Below are positions 50,717-63,424 of a stretch of DNA of 64,000 nt, in pieces; within the stretch, counting starts at the first letter, position 1; the number at the start of each line of letters is the position of its first letter. The position numbers and the translations under genes were made by a program. The notes under the pieces were generated by a model that was not told the origin of the DNA, did no database searches, and saw nothing but the letters and a program-made list of their open reading frames with translations. The DNA comes from Streptococcus infantis SK970. GTDB taxonomy: Bacteria > Bacillota > Bacilli > Lactobacillales > Streptococcaceae. The stretch is from positions 310,001 through 374,000 of the forward strand of contig AFUT01000003.1 of NCBI GenBank assembly GCA_000223255.2, given 5' to 3'.

Positions 50717-52069
50717 TTATCCCTTTAACTCCGCTACAGTGTCGATGAAAAGATCTCCACGCACTTCAAAGTTAGCATACATATCCCAGCTCGCATTGGC
50801 AGGACTGAGGAGAACAACATCTCCCTCTTCCGCAAGTTCAGAAGCCTTGCGAGTTGCATCTGCAATATCAGTCGCGTCAACATAAGGCACACCAGCCTTA
50901 TCCGCTGCACGTTTGACACGTTCTGCAGATTGACCGAGGATGACCATTTTCTTAAGTCCAGTAATATCAGGGACCAATTCGTCAAACTCATTGCCACGGT
51001 CCAAGCCACCGGCAATCAAGATAACCTTGCTATTATCGAATCCTGACAAGGCTTTTTGAGTTGCTAAGATATTGGTTGACTTGCTATCGTTATAAAATTT
51101 AACGCCATTGATTTGGTCTACAAACTGGAGACGGTGTTTAACTCCACCAAAGGCTGACAAGGTTTCCTTGATGGTTTCATTCTCAACGCCACGCAGTTTA
51201 GCTACAGCAATGGTTGCAAGGGCATTTTCCACATTGTGGCTACCTGGAACACCAATCTCATCAGCTGCCATGACTTTTTCACCACGGAAGTAAAGAAGAC
51301 CATCTTCGAGGTAAGCTCCGTCAACCTTTTCAAGTGTTGAAAATGGTACTACAGTCGCATTTGTTTTTGTCGCAAGTTCTTTAGCTAATTCCTGGTTGAA
51401 GTTCAATACTAGGTAATCAACTGCAGTCATATTGCTTTGGATATTCCACTTAGCTGCGACATAAGCTTCAAAAGAACCGTGATAGTCAATATGCGTTGGC
51501 ATCAGGTTGGTGATAACAGCAATTTCAGGATGAAATTCCTGGATTCCCATTAATTGGAATGACGAAAGTTCCATGACAAGGGTATCCTTATCTGTTGCTG
51601 TCTGAGCTACTTGGCTTGCAGGATAACCGATGTTACCTGATAAAAGCCCATTTTGCCCAGTTGCAGTCAGAACTTCTCCAATCATGGTTGTCGTCGTTGT
51701 CTTACCATTTGAACCAGTAATGCCGATGATTGGAGCTTCTGAAATCAAATAGGCCAACTCAACCTCAGTCAAGACTGGAATACCTTTTTCCAATGCTTTT
51801 TCAATCATCGGATTGCTATAAGGGATTCCTGGATTCTTCACCATGAGAGCAAAATCTTCATCCAATAATTCCAAGGGATGCCCACCAGTTACAACCTTGA
51901 TACCATCTTCCAAAAGGCTTTGAGCTGCTGGATTTTCCTCAAAAGGCTTGCCATCATTAACCGTCACAATAGCACCTAACTTGTCCAAAAGACGAGCTGC
52001 AGACTCACCAGATTTGGCCAAACCGAGGACTAATACTTTCTTATTTTCAAATTGATCAATTCGTTTCAT
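50717..52069 (-). CDS. murD: UDP-N-acetylmuramoylalanine--D-glutamate ligase
   Basis: MurD adds D-glutamate to UDP-MurNAc-L-Ala. The 450-residue protein has [17 protein letters not shown] at the start, the ATP loop [14 protein letters not shown] near residue 112 and the C-terminal [16 protein letters not shown] block. It is intact, starts the murD-murG-divIB run, and is preceded by the terminator at 52119-52143. Confidence 0.97.
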   Translation of the reverse strand: MKRIDQFENKKVLVLGLAKSGESAARLLDKLGAIVTVNDGKPFEENPAAQSLLEDGIKVVTGGHPLELLDEDFALMVKNPGIPYSNPMIEKALEKGIPVLTEVELAYLISEAPIIGITGSNGKTTTTTMIGEVLTATGQNGLLSGNIGYPASQVAQTATDKDTLVMELSSFQLMGIQEFHPEIAVITNLMPTHIDYHGSFEAYVAAKWNIQSNMTAVDYLVLNFNQELAKELATKTNATVVPFSTLEKVDGAYLEDGLLYFRGEKVMAADEIGVPGSHNVENALATIAVAKLRGVENETIKETLSAFGGVKHRLQFVDQINGVKFYNDSKSTNILATQKALSGFDNSKVILIAGGLDRGNEFDELVPDITGLKKMVILGQSAERVKRAADKAGVPYVDATDIADATRKASELAEEGDVVLLSPANASWDMYANFEVRGDLFIDTVAELKG

Positions 52070-52118
52070 ATCTAGAACTCCATTTCTACTCTTACTATTT
52101 TACCATTTTTATGAAAAT

Positions 52119-52143
52119 AAAAAAGCCACAAAGGGCTTTCTTA
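52119..52143 (-). terminator. terminator of the ABC exporter operon
   Basis: AAGAAAGCCC-TTTG-TGGCTTTTTT on the minus strand, between the permease stop and murD. Confidence 0.7.
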
Positions 52144-52164
52144 TTTGTTTTTATTATAAAAAAA

Positions 52165-54867
52165 CTATTCTACCGACTTGAGGGCTTCTAACATATCAAG
52201 CTTTCTCAGATAATGATTTACAAAAAATCCCAGGATGGTCAGAATGACACTAACTGCTAAAACTGGGATTAGATAAATTTCCCAACCGACCTGTGGTTGA
52301 AAGCGGAAGGTTCCTGGTGCAATCATCTGAATGAGAAATTGATGGAGATAAAAACCTGAGAACAAGCCTACAATCATTCCAACTAGTGACAATATGATTG
52401 TTTCTCGATAAATATAAAGAGTCACTTCTTTATTATGAAAACCAAGAACCTTAATGGTTGAAAGTTCACGAATTCGTTCAGCTACGTTGATATTGGTCAG
52501 ATTATAGAGAATCACAACTGCTAGAAGTACCGATACCAGAACCAAAATCGCCATGGTTTGGTTAAGGGAACTGGCAAAACTTTCAAATAGCTGAATGGTT
52601 GAAGCATTTTGAACGACACCATTGACAGCTGCCTGCTCCATAAATTCTCCTGCAACTCTTTCGGTATTGACTTCACTTTTATCTTTGAGTTGGACAAGAT
52701 AAGTATTCATCTTAGGAGTTTGACCATAAATCTCTTCATAGCTAGTTTGATTTATATAAACAAAATGGCCTACATAGTGCTCGGTAATAGCGCCAACTTT
52801 TAAGGTTTTCCCATCGATTGTAAAATTATCACCAACTGAAACACCTGCCAACTGGGCTAATTTTTCTGTCAGGATAACTCCATCTGATAAGTCCAGTTTT
52901 TCACCATTTATTTCTAAACGGACAAATGGAGCCAGGTCATCCTTATCTGTTACCATGATGGTCACGGTTTGAATACCTGCCTTGCCGGAATACTTTTCTT
53001 CAATTTGCTTGGAAGAAATCAAACGAAAATCTTTAACTTCATCGCTTTTCAGTTTTTCTTCTAGCTTAAACTTATCAGAATCTGAAGCTCGAGAATTGAC
53101 AGAGAGAATCATCTGGTATTGTTGCAGATCCTTAAACTGCCTGTCAGCCACTCCAACCACAGAGGATTGAATCCCAAGTCCTGCAAAGAGGAGAGCCACT
53201 GAACCTGCAACCCCAAAAATGGTCATCAACATACGCTGCTTATAGCGAAAGATATTACGAGCAGTAACCTTTTGAGTAAAGCTCAAACGTGACCAGATAA
53301 ATGTGATGCGTTCTAAGAGAATTTTAGAACCCTTGACTGGAGGCTTAGGTAATAATAATTGTGCTGCTTCTTCATGCAATTCTCTACGAGATACAAGGTA
53401 GGCTGGTAGGACGCTTGCTACTAAGCTTAGCCCCAGAGCCAAGCAACTATAGGTCCAGTAGAAATATTGCTGACTCTCTCCAACAATCATTCGCTAAGTA
53501 ATGATATGTGAGATTGTAGGTGCTAAGACATAATGGCCAATCAGAATCCCTAGAAGGGTTCCAAGAGTTCCAGAAACCAGACCATAAATGACAAACTTAG
53601 CGATGATGTCTTTGCTATGGTAGCCTAGTGCTTTGAAAATCCCTGCATTGGTTCTTTCCTCATCCACAAAACGTGTCATAGTGGTAAAGGTAACCATGGC
53701 TGCAACAGCATAGAGAACAACTGGAAAGATATTTCCCACGGCACGAATACTCATGGCTGAGTTACTATACATCAGATAACCTTGATCAGTAGGAGAGCTT
53801 TTTCGATTGTAGACATGATAGGTTGGCTCTGTCAGAGCATTGACCCCATCCTGACTGGTCTGCCACTTAGCCTTTTCCTTAGTAAGATCTGTTTCAGCTT
53901 GGCTTACTTTTCTTTTCTTGTTTCAGTTGTTCCTTGGCTTCTTCTAACTGACTAGATGCTTGACTTTTTTGTGGTTCTGGAAGTTGGCTTAACTGTACTT
54001 CTTGTCCTTGAAGCTGAGTCTCGGTTTCTTGTAGACGTTTCTTGCCAGCTACCAGGTTGTCTCTGCCTCGTCCAGTTGCTTCTTTCCTTCATCAAGTGAT
54101 TTTTGAGCGTCTTTCTTCATTTTCTCAAGTCGAGCTTGACCATTATCAGCAAGTTGTTCCTTGAGAGTCGCTTCTTCTTCCTCCAGCTTTTTCTCATAAT
54201 CAACGGAAAAAGGATTGACATCTGTCAGACTGTTAAAACGCAGGCGGGCAATCGTGTAAACAGAGCTCTTAAAGTTATCTTCCGTTACAACTCCATAGGC
54301 TGATAAGTTCCCATTACCACTGGCTGAACTCCCCATATCCGTTTTTGAGAAAATATCTGGAGAGTGAACAAAGCCTGTAATGGTATAACTTTCCCGCTTC
54401 AACTGAGAATTGCTAGCATTCTTTTGGCTCAGATGAATGACTTGACCAATTTGATAGCGATCTTTCCAAAAATCCGCCAAGGCCAATTCATCTTCTTTTT
54501 CAGGCAAACGACCTTCCGTTACTTGAAATTTTGAAATCTTTTCAGTATTTGAAAAGATTCGTATGGCATCTTCACTATTGGCTAGAGTCAAATCTGTCAT
54601 ATAACCAAATTCAACCTCTGAGCCTGATAACTTTTGTAATTCTTCCTGGTCTGTCTGATCTAGACCGTAATCTGCTATTACAATAGTATCTGCTGCATTG
54701 GTATTTTCCAGAAAAGTCCACGCTGTTTGCTCCATATTGGGACTGGCTACTTTGAGACCGACCACAGCCAAAGATCCCAACATCATCAAAGTTAGAATGG
54801 ATAGAAATCGCCCTTTTGAACCTGTGAAAGACTGGAGCAGGTCTTTCCAATATGTCTTTCTTTTCAT
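52165..54867 (-). pseudogene. FtsX/MacB-like ABC transporter permease, two frameshifts and a stop codon
   Basis: The corrected protein has about 900 residues: MKRKTYWKDLLQSFTGSKGRFLSIL with a first helix, a long extracellular region with a coiled-coil segment near residues 260-340, a first FtsX domain (FPVVLYAVAAMVTFTTMTRFVDEE) and a second one ending in LRKLDMLEALKSVE. A base is missing near 54057, one is extra (or two are missing) near 53915, and TAG at 53494-53496 interrupts the frame before RMIVGESQQYFYW. It follows the ATPase by one base. Such exporters move peptides or lipids or act in resistance; the substrate is unknown. Confidence 0.8.
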
Positions 54868-54868
54868 C

Positions 54869-55570
54869 TTAGTACTCCAAATCATCAATATCCTGTGGTT
54901 GAGGATTGAGGACAACACTCTTGATACTGGCATCATGCATCTGAATCACCCGATCAGCTATTGGAGCTAGGGAGGCATTATGGGTCACGATGATAACGGT
55001 GGCCCCTTTTTTACGTGACATATCTTGAAGAATCTTTAGAACCTGCTTACCAGTCTGATAGTCCAAGGCTCCTGTCGGTTCATCACAGAGGAGGATTTTA
55101 GGATTTTTAGCCACAGATCGAGCAATAGATACCCGTTGTTGCTCACCACCTGACAACTGGGCTGGAAAATTATTGAGACGATGGCCTAGACCTACGTCCT
55201 TTAGAACTTGCTCAGGATCTAAGGCATCTGAGACAATTTCTGATGCCAACTCTACATTTTCCTTGGCAGTCAAGTTAGAAACCAAGTTGTAAAATTGAAA
55301 GACAAATCCAACGTCATTTCTACGATAGTTGGTTCTCTGATGAGAAGTAAAATCCGAGATATTGATTCCGTCAATCCATACTTGTCCTTCATCATTGGTA
55401 TCCATTCCACCTAGAATATTTAAAACGGTTGACTTCCCTGCCCCAGATGCCCCGAGAATAATGACTAGTTCTCCCTTTTCAATCTCAAAACTCACATCTC
55501 GATTGGCTATGATTTCTGTATCTCCAGTATGATACCTCTTATAGCTATGTTTCATTTCAATATAAGACAT
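54869..55570 (-). CDS. ABC transporter ATP-binding protein (MacB/LolD type)
   Basis: A 233-residue ATPase that drives the FtsX-like permease downstream. Walker A is GASGAGKST near residue 38, the signature is [14 protein letters not shown] near 138, and Walker B is [12 protein letters not shown]. It begins [20 protein letters not shown] and ends one base before the permease start. Confidence 0.93.
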   Translation of the reverse strand: MSYIEMKHSYKRYHTGDTEIIANRDVSFEIEKGELVIILGASGAGKSTVLNILGGMDTNDEGQVWIDGINISDFTSHQRTNYRRNDVGFVFQFYNLVSNLTAKENVELASEIVSDALDPEQVLKDVGLGHRLNNFPAQLSGGEQQRVSIARSVAKNPKILLCDEPTGALDYQTGKQVLKILQDMSRKKGATVIIVTHNASLAPIADRVIQMHDASIKSVVLNPQPQDIDDLEY

Positions 55571-55658
55571 CTTATCTCCTCCTTTCCTACCCCTTATTTC
55601 ACCCTTATTATAACTCTTTTAATAATAGAAAGAAAGTTAAGCCCTAAATATAAAACAT

Positions 55659-55714
55659 AAAAAAGTGGACAAGATCTAGTTCTGTTTCTTGAAACTAGTT
55701 TGTCCACTTTTTAT
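55659..55714. terminator. bgaA terminator
   Basis: AAAAGTGGACAA / TTGTCCACTTTT outer stem with a second inner stem (CTAGTT / AACTAG), downstream of the bgaA stop. Confidence 0.85.
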
Positions 55715-55770
55715 AGTTGAGCTTTGGTTTGTTTGTCCAATCTCTATAATCTAAACAAAGTCAGATCATT

Positions 55771-58700
55771 TTATTCTTTGTCTTTTTTCTTGCCCATTGC
55801 AAATAAACCAAGAAGCGCTCCCACAGCACCTGCTGTTGCAAGGGTTGCATTTTCCTTAGTACCTGTTTCAGGGAGAATATGTTGACGGCTTGCAGGTGCT
55901 TGATAAGTCTTGTCTTGTGACATAGCAAGGGCTACAATCGACTGCTCATCTTTGTACTCTGGGACTTCATTGACCGCCGCTTCGGCTGCGTTCACGCCAC
56001 CTGTGTATTCTGGTACTTCGTTCACCGCTGCTTCGACTGCATTGGCACCACCTTTGTACTCTGGCACATCGTTAACCGCTGCTTCGACTGCATTCACACC
56101 ACCAGTGTATTCCGGAACTTCATGAACAGCTGCTTCGACTGCGTTAACGCCACCCTTGAATTCTGGGACTTCTACTACTGGAGCTGCTTCGTCACCTGCT
56201 GTGCCAATAGCTTCAGTGTACTCTGGAACTTCATGAACAGCTGCTTCGACACCATTTACTCCACCTGTAAATTCTGGGACTTCTACTACTGGTGGTTGGA
56301 TTTTATCAGCTGCTTCATTTTCTTCAATGTACTCTGGAACTTCATGAACAGCTGCTTCAACAGCATTAACCCCACCCTTGAATTCTGGAACTTCATGTAT
56401 AGCTGATTCTTCTCCATTCACGCCTCCAGTGTATTCTGGAATTTCGTGAACTGCTGCTTCTTCTCCATTCACACTGCCTGTGAACTCTGGAATTTCGTGA
56501 ACTGCTGATTCTTCTCCATTCACACCGCCTGTGAACTCTGGAATTTCGTGAACTGCTGCTTCTTCTCCGTTCACACCGCCTGTGAACTCTGGGACTTCAT
56601 GTACTGCTGGTTCTGTCTTAGCACTTTCAGCATCCGATTTAGTCAATTGAATGCGGTATTCCTTAATATGTTTACCACTTTCTGATACAAGATGAATCAA
56701 AACTGGAAGTTTATCATCACCACTATCAACAATAGTTGCTGCTACGTTTTCGCCAGATTCTACTGTTACTTGAGGACGATTTCCACTGTAGGTTACTTGG
56801 TAGTCCACACGATCTTCAGAGAAGTCAGCAATCTCTTTACCATCCACAAGAAGTTTTGCAGCTGTACTATCCTTAGGTTCTTCACTTGGAGCGATGAAGG
56901 CCATTTCTGTAATAGCTACACCCTTGGTATCTGCTTTTCTTTCCATGCGCCATCTCATAGCCTTAGCTTTGACTGGAGCAAAGGTTACATGGATATCAGT
57001 TCCTGCTTGAATTTCTTGATCCGTACGGTATTCAACCTTCTCCCAGTTAGAAGGAGTGTTGAATGGATGTTCTGGATCATATGGTTGGTAGTTAGAGTAG
57101 TATTCTGGTGAATCAAATTCTGGTCCCACATAGCGCTCTAAGACTAGTTTAGAAGGTGCATCTGTTCCACCGTCTGAGAAGAATCGAATGCTTCCTTCAG
57201 CGACTGTTCGTTCAACAATCTTACCAGCTTCTCTAAAGATAACCCCTACTGAAACTTCTGGATTATCAGATGGAGTTGGAGACCAGTTAGTCCAACGACG
57301 GGTTTCATCATCTGAACCATCGTTAACATAGTCCACACGGTCATGAGAATTTGGATCAATATCATTGGTTGCAGAAGCAAATGAACGGTTGCTATCGTCA
57401 TCGAAGTCTGGGTTGTCTGATAGGTTTTCACCGAGTTTATCAGTCACACGTACTGCTACTTCAGCAGTTAAATCAGTACCTAGAACGCGACCACGAACTG
57501 TAAATTCACCAGCATTCGCCAGATTTTCAGCTGGAACTTCATCCCATTCAACAGCCAAATCTTTGACTTCATAGCCATCTTTACCTGTGAAGTAAACAGG
57601 GACTTTCGCAGGTAACTCAAGAGTATGACCCTTAGCAACTAAACGTGATGATTTCACAGCAACAACAGGTTTACTTGCGAGCAAGTCTTTATCATTCGTA
57701 AAGTGTAGACGGTATTCCCCTAGAATATCTCCGTTTTCATCCTTAACGACAACTCGAACTGGATCCCCTTCACGAACACTTGGAATCACTGTAGCAATAC
57801 CATTATCTGATACACTTGCTGTTACAGTTGGTGCTTGGTTTTCTTTAGCTTCTAGATAATAGTCAGTCAAGCCAGGGTTAAAGTTTGGCAAATCTTTTCC
57901 ATCTACTTGGATTTGAGCTTGAGCTTTCTTAGCTGCAGCTACTTGTTTAGAGAAGATTTGAATTTCTGTAATGGAAGTACCCCATTTACCATCTGGTCGA
58001 ACCATACGGATACGAACCGCATAGGTATTGACTTTATCAAAGCTAAAGTGAGTCATTTCTCCAGCTCTCACTTGATCTGGAGCTTTAAGATTTGTCACTT
58101 GTTTCCAGTTATTGTCATCGTTAAAGACGTGGTCTTCACTAGCTACAAAACTTGGATTCTTAGGCACTGTTGGAACATCTTTTCCTACATAGTATTCGAT
58201 GACATAAGACTTAGGTGCACCAACACCGTGGTCTTCGTGGAAGGCAACATTGAGATTGTCAACCGAACGTTTAGACAGGATACCAGAATCACCAAAGAGG
58301 ATTCCCACTGATGCTTCACTTGTACGGTTCCAGTTTGTCCAACGGTTAGCTGGTTGGTTGTTGTATGAGATTAGTTTATCATTAACATTTGCTACCGAGT
58401 CACTTGGATTTGAGTCTGATGCAAAGGCAAGTGGCAACTCTGAACCTGTCCACTGGTCAGAAATGTTAGCACCAGTTTCTGTCTGAGCAGACACACGAAC
58501 ATGAAGTTTAGTTGGTAACTGAGTCCCTTCGACATGCCCTGTCACTGTAAAGCTACCTTCATTTGCATATTGGCTTGGGTCGATAGCATCCCAAGTCACT
58601 TTAGCTGAAGATACTTGTCCATTTGAGTGGTAAGTACGGACGCTTTCTGGTAATTGAGGAACTTCTGCAACCGGAGTTGTTGTAGTCACTTCTTCGACTG

Positions 58701-61700
58701 CAATGATACCTTCTACAGAAACTTTAGCATGAGCTTCGTTTTCAAGCCCTTCTACTTTACCAAGAACATCAAAGCTATGGTATTTAGCAAGGTCTTCCTT
58801 AGCAACTGCCTGCCAAGTCACCTTGTGAACTTTTGGAAATCCTTTATCGTACTCTACAGTTACTGTATCAGGTAGACTTGGTTCTTGGTTCAAACCTGTC
58901 ACTACGCTAACTGGACGAATAGCTTTGACAACTTTACTTTCTGTATTTGCTTGAATATTCAAGTCAATGTGACCTTCTGCTCCTTCGAATTGAGCTTTCA
59001 GAGTTACTTGACCAGGTTTGTGTAATTCAAGCATACCCTTACGAACGGCTACGTCTCCTTCACCTGATGTTGAGAAGGTTACCTTGTCAGCTTTCAAGAC
59101 TGCCTGAGTACCATCTTGATAGTGAGCAAATACCTTGATACCAACTGTTTGGTCTTCTTTCAGAGCATCTGCATTTTCAACTTCAAGACTCAAACGTTCA
59201 ATCTGCGGAGCTTCTTGTAAGAATTGGATAGCATAAGCTTGAAGGGTGCCACCATCATTTGGTTGAACAAAAATGCTTGCACGCATACCATTTGCTTCAT
59301 TAGCTTGGATAACTGTCACTTCAGCGTTTTCAGCTAAAGCTTTTACTTCAGGCAAGTTAGTTCCATAAGCAAGTTTATGATATAGAACTGGTTGATCAGT
59401 TGAGAGACCTTCTACCGCTTGGTCTGCTACGGTTACAGTTGGTACTACAGGTAAAGCTGCTTCTCCCTCTGCAACTACAAAGGTCGCATCAATTTCATCA
59501 TCTCCTGAGATTCCTTTAGCATGGATACGAGAGCCTGGGATAGCTAGTTTAGCTTGGTCTTCAGTTGCAACTTCCCACCTATCAACGTCATAGCTTCCTA
59601 CAGTACCATCTGATAGTACATATGTAACAGATTTATCAACTGTACTTAGGTCGGTACTTGGTGCTATTCTCTTGACTACAGGTACTTCTGTTTCGAGAGC
59701 CAAGACTTCAACACGCGCTTCTACATCGCGACCGTCTGCCACACCTTTAACAGTGAAAATACCAGGTTCGTTCACATCAACTGCTGACCATTCTACAGGA
59801 AGTTTTGCACGACTGCCGTCACTGTAGATAAATCCTACTTTCGAAGGTAGTTTTGGTTCTTGACCGATAACTGTATGTACTTTAGGCACCTCTGTACCTA
59901 AAACAGTTTTTTCAGCCTGGTCTTTCTTACCTGTGAAAATGGTTGTTTGACCAGATTTCAAGAAATCAGAATGAGCAGTCAAGGTGAATTTACCTGCTTG
60001 CTCAGTTGATTTGACAATCACAACACCCTTACCATTAAAGGCTTTGCGAATCCACGAACCATCTGCTTGTTCTTTGTAACGTTCACGGCTGGCTTGTTCC
60101 CCGTTATCCACACCGACAATCTGACCTTGTCCATGCAACTGGAAGCGTACAAGGTTATTGGCAGTAGGAACGACGTTACCTTTACTGTCAACAATTTCGT
60201 AATAAATATAAGTGAGGTCTTTTCCATCAGCTGCGATAGCATTTTCTTCTTTGACCAAACGAACCCCCGCAGGTTCCCCAGCAGTCACAATCTTATCACG
60301 AGCAATGATATTTCCAGCTTCATCACGAGCTACTGCTTCTAATGTACCTGGTTCAAAAGCAACCTTCCATTCAAGGTAGAGCTCATTCGCATTAGCACCT
60401 TCTTGGTAAGTACGCCCATCGCTTGTTTGTTTCTTGTTAAAGTTTTTCTTACCTAGTGACTCACCATTTAAGAACAGTTCCACACTTGCAGCATTTGAAA
60501 ATGCACGAACAGGAATCTTACCATCAGCATCAGCTACATTCTCTCTTAGGGTAGAATCTTCCCAATTCCAGTGAGGAAGGAGATGAACCATTGGTTTCTT
60601 CTGAGCAGAAACCCATTGGCTTTGGTACAAGTAGTAATCATTCTTTGGAATACCAGCTGTATCTACGATACCAAAGTAAGAACTCTTAACTGGAGTTTGG
60701 TTTTGGTTGTGCCATGGAGTAGGTTCACCGATATAGTCAGTACCTGTCCAGATGAACTGACCTGCATAGCCAGCATTGTCACGGTCAAAAGTCCAAGATG
60801 CAGTAGCTGTTTTACCCCAACCAACACGATCATTACCGTAGTCTGATTGCTCATAATGACGGTAAGCTTGATTGCTATGTACCAATTCACGTTCTGGGCG
60901 GAAATAACTTCCACGTGTACGAGTAGCTGAAGACGTTTCAGATCCGTAAATCAACCAATTTGGATGTTTAGCACGAAGCTTCTTGTAGTTGTCTTCTGAA
61001 TAGTTAAATCCAACGGCGTCAAGTTCATTGGCAATCTTTTCATGGTCACCACTACCATCACCAAAACGGAACTTATCTGCTCCCATAGTGACATAGCGTG
61101 TCTTATCAACAGCCTTAATAACTTGAACCAAGCGTTTAACAGTTGCTAAAGAACGAGGTTTTCCGTCTGCTTCACCGATTTCATTACCGATAGACCACAT
61201 GACGATAGCAGGGTTATTTTTCCCTCTTTCAACCATAGTACGAAGGTCGAAATCAGACCATTTTTCACCTTTCTTAGCGTCTGGGTGAGTGGCATCTTTG
61301 TCAAAGAAACGTCCGTAGTCATACTGTTTCTTACCACCATACCAAGTATCGAAGGCTTCTTCTTGGACCAACAAACCAAGCTCAGCAGCAATCTGCAACG
61401 TCTGCTCACTAGCTGGGTTGTGGGTTGTACGGATAGAGTTGACACCCATATCCTTCATTTGTTTTAGACGACGGTATTCTGCCTTATAGTTTTCTTCAGC
61501 ACCTAGAGCCCCGTGGTCATGGTGAAGAGAAACTCCATGGAATTTAATGCGTTCACCATTCAAAGAGAAGCCTTCATTTGGTGTCCAGTTGTAATAACGG
61601 TAACCAAACAAATCTTTCTTAGCATCGACCAACTGACCATCACGATAGACACGAGTCACCAATTCGTAAAGAGCTGGTTGGTCGCTATGTACTGTCCAAA

Positions 61701-62864
61701 GTTTTGGTTTATCAACTTGCAAAATAGCATTTAAGCTAGCTGATTGATGAGCTTTCAATACTTGACTAGCTGTACGAACTAGGTGAGTTACAGCTTGACC
61801 ATTACGTTCGATAATTTGGTATTCAGCAAGAATTTCATGATCTTTGTCATCTGTATTGACAATCTTACTTGTTACATGAGTATCAACCTTGCCATTCTGT
61901 TGTTTTTCAAGGTCTGGTGTTAAGATAGTTGTTCCATTTTTCTCAGCATGAACCTTATCTGTGACTTGAAGGGTAACATCGCGGTAAATCCCACTTCCTG
62001 AGTACCAACGGCTACTTGGTTGTTTATTAACCGCATGTACAGCCACAACATTTTCACGACCGTCTTTATTGAGATAGTCAGTGATGTCATAAGAGAATTG
62101 GTTGTAACCATTTGGATAGTGACCAACTAGTTGACCGTTTACATAGACTTGCGAATCCATATAAACCCCATCAAAAGTAATACGAACATTCTTATTGAGG
62201 TCTTCTTCATCAAGTTTGAAGGTCTTACGATACCAAGCATCACCACCATTAAGTTGCCCACCTTCGTTTTGGGCAGGAGAGTCATGGTCAAAGTCATTGT
62301 AGATACTCCAGTCATGAGGAAGGTCTAATTTCTTCCAACTAGAAACATCGGCATCTGGCTTGACCGCATCTTTAGCATTGGCATTGAGCTTGAAATGCCA
62401 GTTTTGGTTGAATTCTACTTTTCTATCCTCAATCAACTGTTTTACCTCATCATTAGTTGCAGGTTTTAGCTCTGGTTTTTCTGTTTGAGCAGATTGATCC
62501 TGAGTAACAGCTGGAGCTTGCTTTTCTACATCAGAGGTTTCTTTTTCTCAGGAGTAGTCTCCGTAGTTGGGGCTTCCTCTTTTTTATCTACTTCATGCAT
62601 AGTTTCTACTGCTTCACTGGTAACAGTTTCTGTTGTTACAGGTTGTTCAGAAGCTTTTGAATCTACAGCTTCCTCTTTAGGAGTTTCTTTCTCCACTTTT
62701 TCTGTAGCAACAGCGACTGGTGTCTCATCTGCAGATACAGAATTTACGCCAGCTAGATTTGCTCCAAATAAAACAGAGCAAGTCCCGATAAGTACCGAGC
62801 ACGTTCCGACCGTAAATTTACGGATGCTATAGATACTTTTGCGATTCCAATAATCTTTTCCCAT
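55771..62864 (-). CDS. bgaA: cell-wall-anchored beta-galactosidase BgaA (one frameshift near residue 108)
   Basis: BgaA trims terminal beta-1,4-galactose from host glycans at the cell surface and acts in adhesion. The corrected protein has 2,364 residues: a YSIRK signal peptide ending near VSADE, an acidic low-complexity stretch, a GH2 catalytic region whose acid/base Glu is in WSIGNEIGEA near residue 560 and nucleophile in YGSETSSA near 643, bacterial Ig-like domains, two F5/8-type carbohydrate-binding modules, thirteen VPEYTGGVN-type repeats and the sortase motif LPETG near 2329 followed by a helix and KKKDKE. An A run near 62534 is one base short, cutting the signal region from the 2,221-residue main frame. 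Confidence 0.92.
55945..56615 (-). repeat. BgaA C-terminal tandem repeats
   Basis: About thirteen copies of a unit such as AAVHEVPEYTGGVNAVE (15-22 residues; 45-66 bp). Two units are lengthened by inserts (YIEENEAADKIQPP and YTEAIGTAGDEAAP). They lie between the last Ig-like domain and the LPETG sorting signal, probably as a wall-spanning stalk. Confidence 0.85.
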
Positions 62865-62880
62865 AGGGTTCTCCTTGCTA

Positions 62881-62915
62881 AGTAACCGCTTCCATTTTTG
62901 TTGAAAGCGCTATAC
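62881..62915. promoter_or_regulatory. two cre-like CcpA sites in the bgaA leader
   Basis: AGTAACCGCTTCCA (62881-62894) and TTGAAAGCGCTATAC (62901-62915) each match about 12 of 14 positions of the cre consensus. They lie downstream of the promoter, consistent with roadblock repression by CcpA when glucose is present. Confidence 0.65.
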
Positions 62916-62937
62916 TTTTGTTGTAATTATTACTTCT

Positions 62938-62966
62938 ATTTTATAAAATAATATAGGAAATTTCAA
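62938..62966 (-). promoter_or_regulatory. bgaA promoter
   Basis: Minus-strand TTGAAA (62966-62961), a 17-base spacer and TAAAAT (62943-62938). It is 74 bp upstream of the bgaA ATG, which has AAGGAG. Confidence 0.6.
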
Positions 62967-63070
62967 TACTATGACTTTAAAAATCATACTTTTGATTGTT
63001 TTTTCTATATTTTGTAGAAAACTATAAAAAACTGAATGTACATTTAGTGAATGATTTTACTAAAAAGGCG

Positions 63071-63119
63071 GTGGGGCAGAAATCGATAGACAAAGTCTCG
63101 ATTTCGTAGTCCCAGCCCC
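63071..63119. repeat. inverted-repeat module related to the 18.5 kb element
   Basis: GTGGGGCAGAAATCGA ... TCGATTTCGTAGTCCCAGCCCC can form a long imperfect hairpin. It matches, on the opposite strand, the third hairpin of the element at 18471-18642. Confidence 0.65.
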
Positions 63120-63150
63120 GCGAGGATGATTAGGATCTTTTTGGAGTCTA

Positions 63151-63303
63151 ATACTCAATGAAAATCAAAGAGCAAACTAGGAAGCTAGCCGCAGGTTGCT
63201 CAAAGCACTGCTTTGAGGTTGTAGATAAGACTGACGAAGTCAGTAACATATACTTACGGCAAGGCGACTCTGACGTGGTTTGAAGAGATTTTCGAAGAGT
63301 ATA
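63151..63303 (-). repeat. BOX element (boxA-boxB-boxC, one boxB)
   Basis: On the minus strand the element starts ATACTCTTCGAAAATCTCTT (boxA), continues with TTACTGACTTCGTCAG (boxB) and ends CTTTGATTTTCATTGAGTAT (boxC). The ends are inverted repeats of each other. BOX elements are scattered in intergenic regions of S. pneumoniae and relatives and can affect nearby expression. It occupies the 560-bp gap between bgaA and the SMI1/KNR4 gene. Confidence 0.9.
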
Positions 63304-63362
63304 AAAGACGAACAAAAAGTTCAATCAACTACCGCGTCAAAGTTTGATTACTAATAAAAAGT

Positions 63363-63394
63363 GAGGTCGGGATCTTTTGTCCCAACCTCTTTTA
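63363..63394. repeat. hairpin module flanking the BOX element
   Basis: GAGGTCGGGAT-CTTTT-GTCCCAACCTC followed by TTTT; related on the opposite strand to the first hairpin at 18471-18498. It may also terminate transcription. Confidence 0.65.
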
Positions 63395-63424
63395 CGGACT
63401 ATCAAACTGATATTTCCTTATAGA

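Noticed and set aside
55910..56406. Plus-strand open frames across the bgaA repeat region
   Set aside because: They are the antisense reading of a periodic coding repeat, repeating the same short phrase, with no start signal.
55945..56615. CRISPR-like periodicity
   Set aside because: The repeats are coding, adjacent without unique spacers, and lie in frame within BgaA; no cas genes are present.
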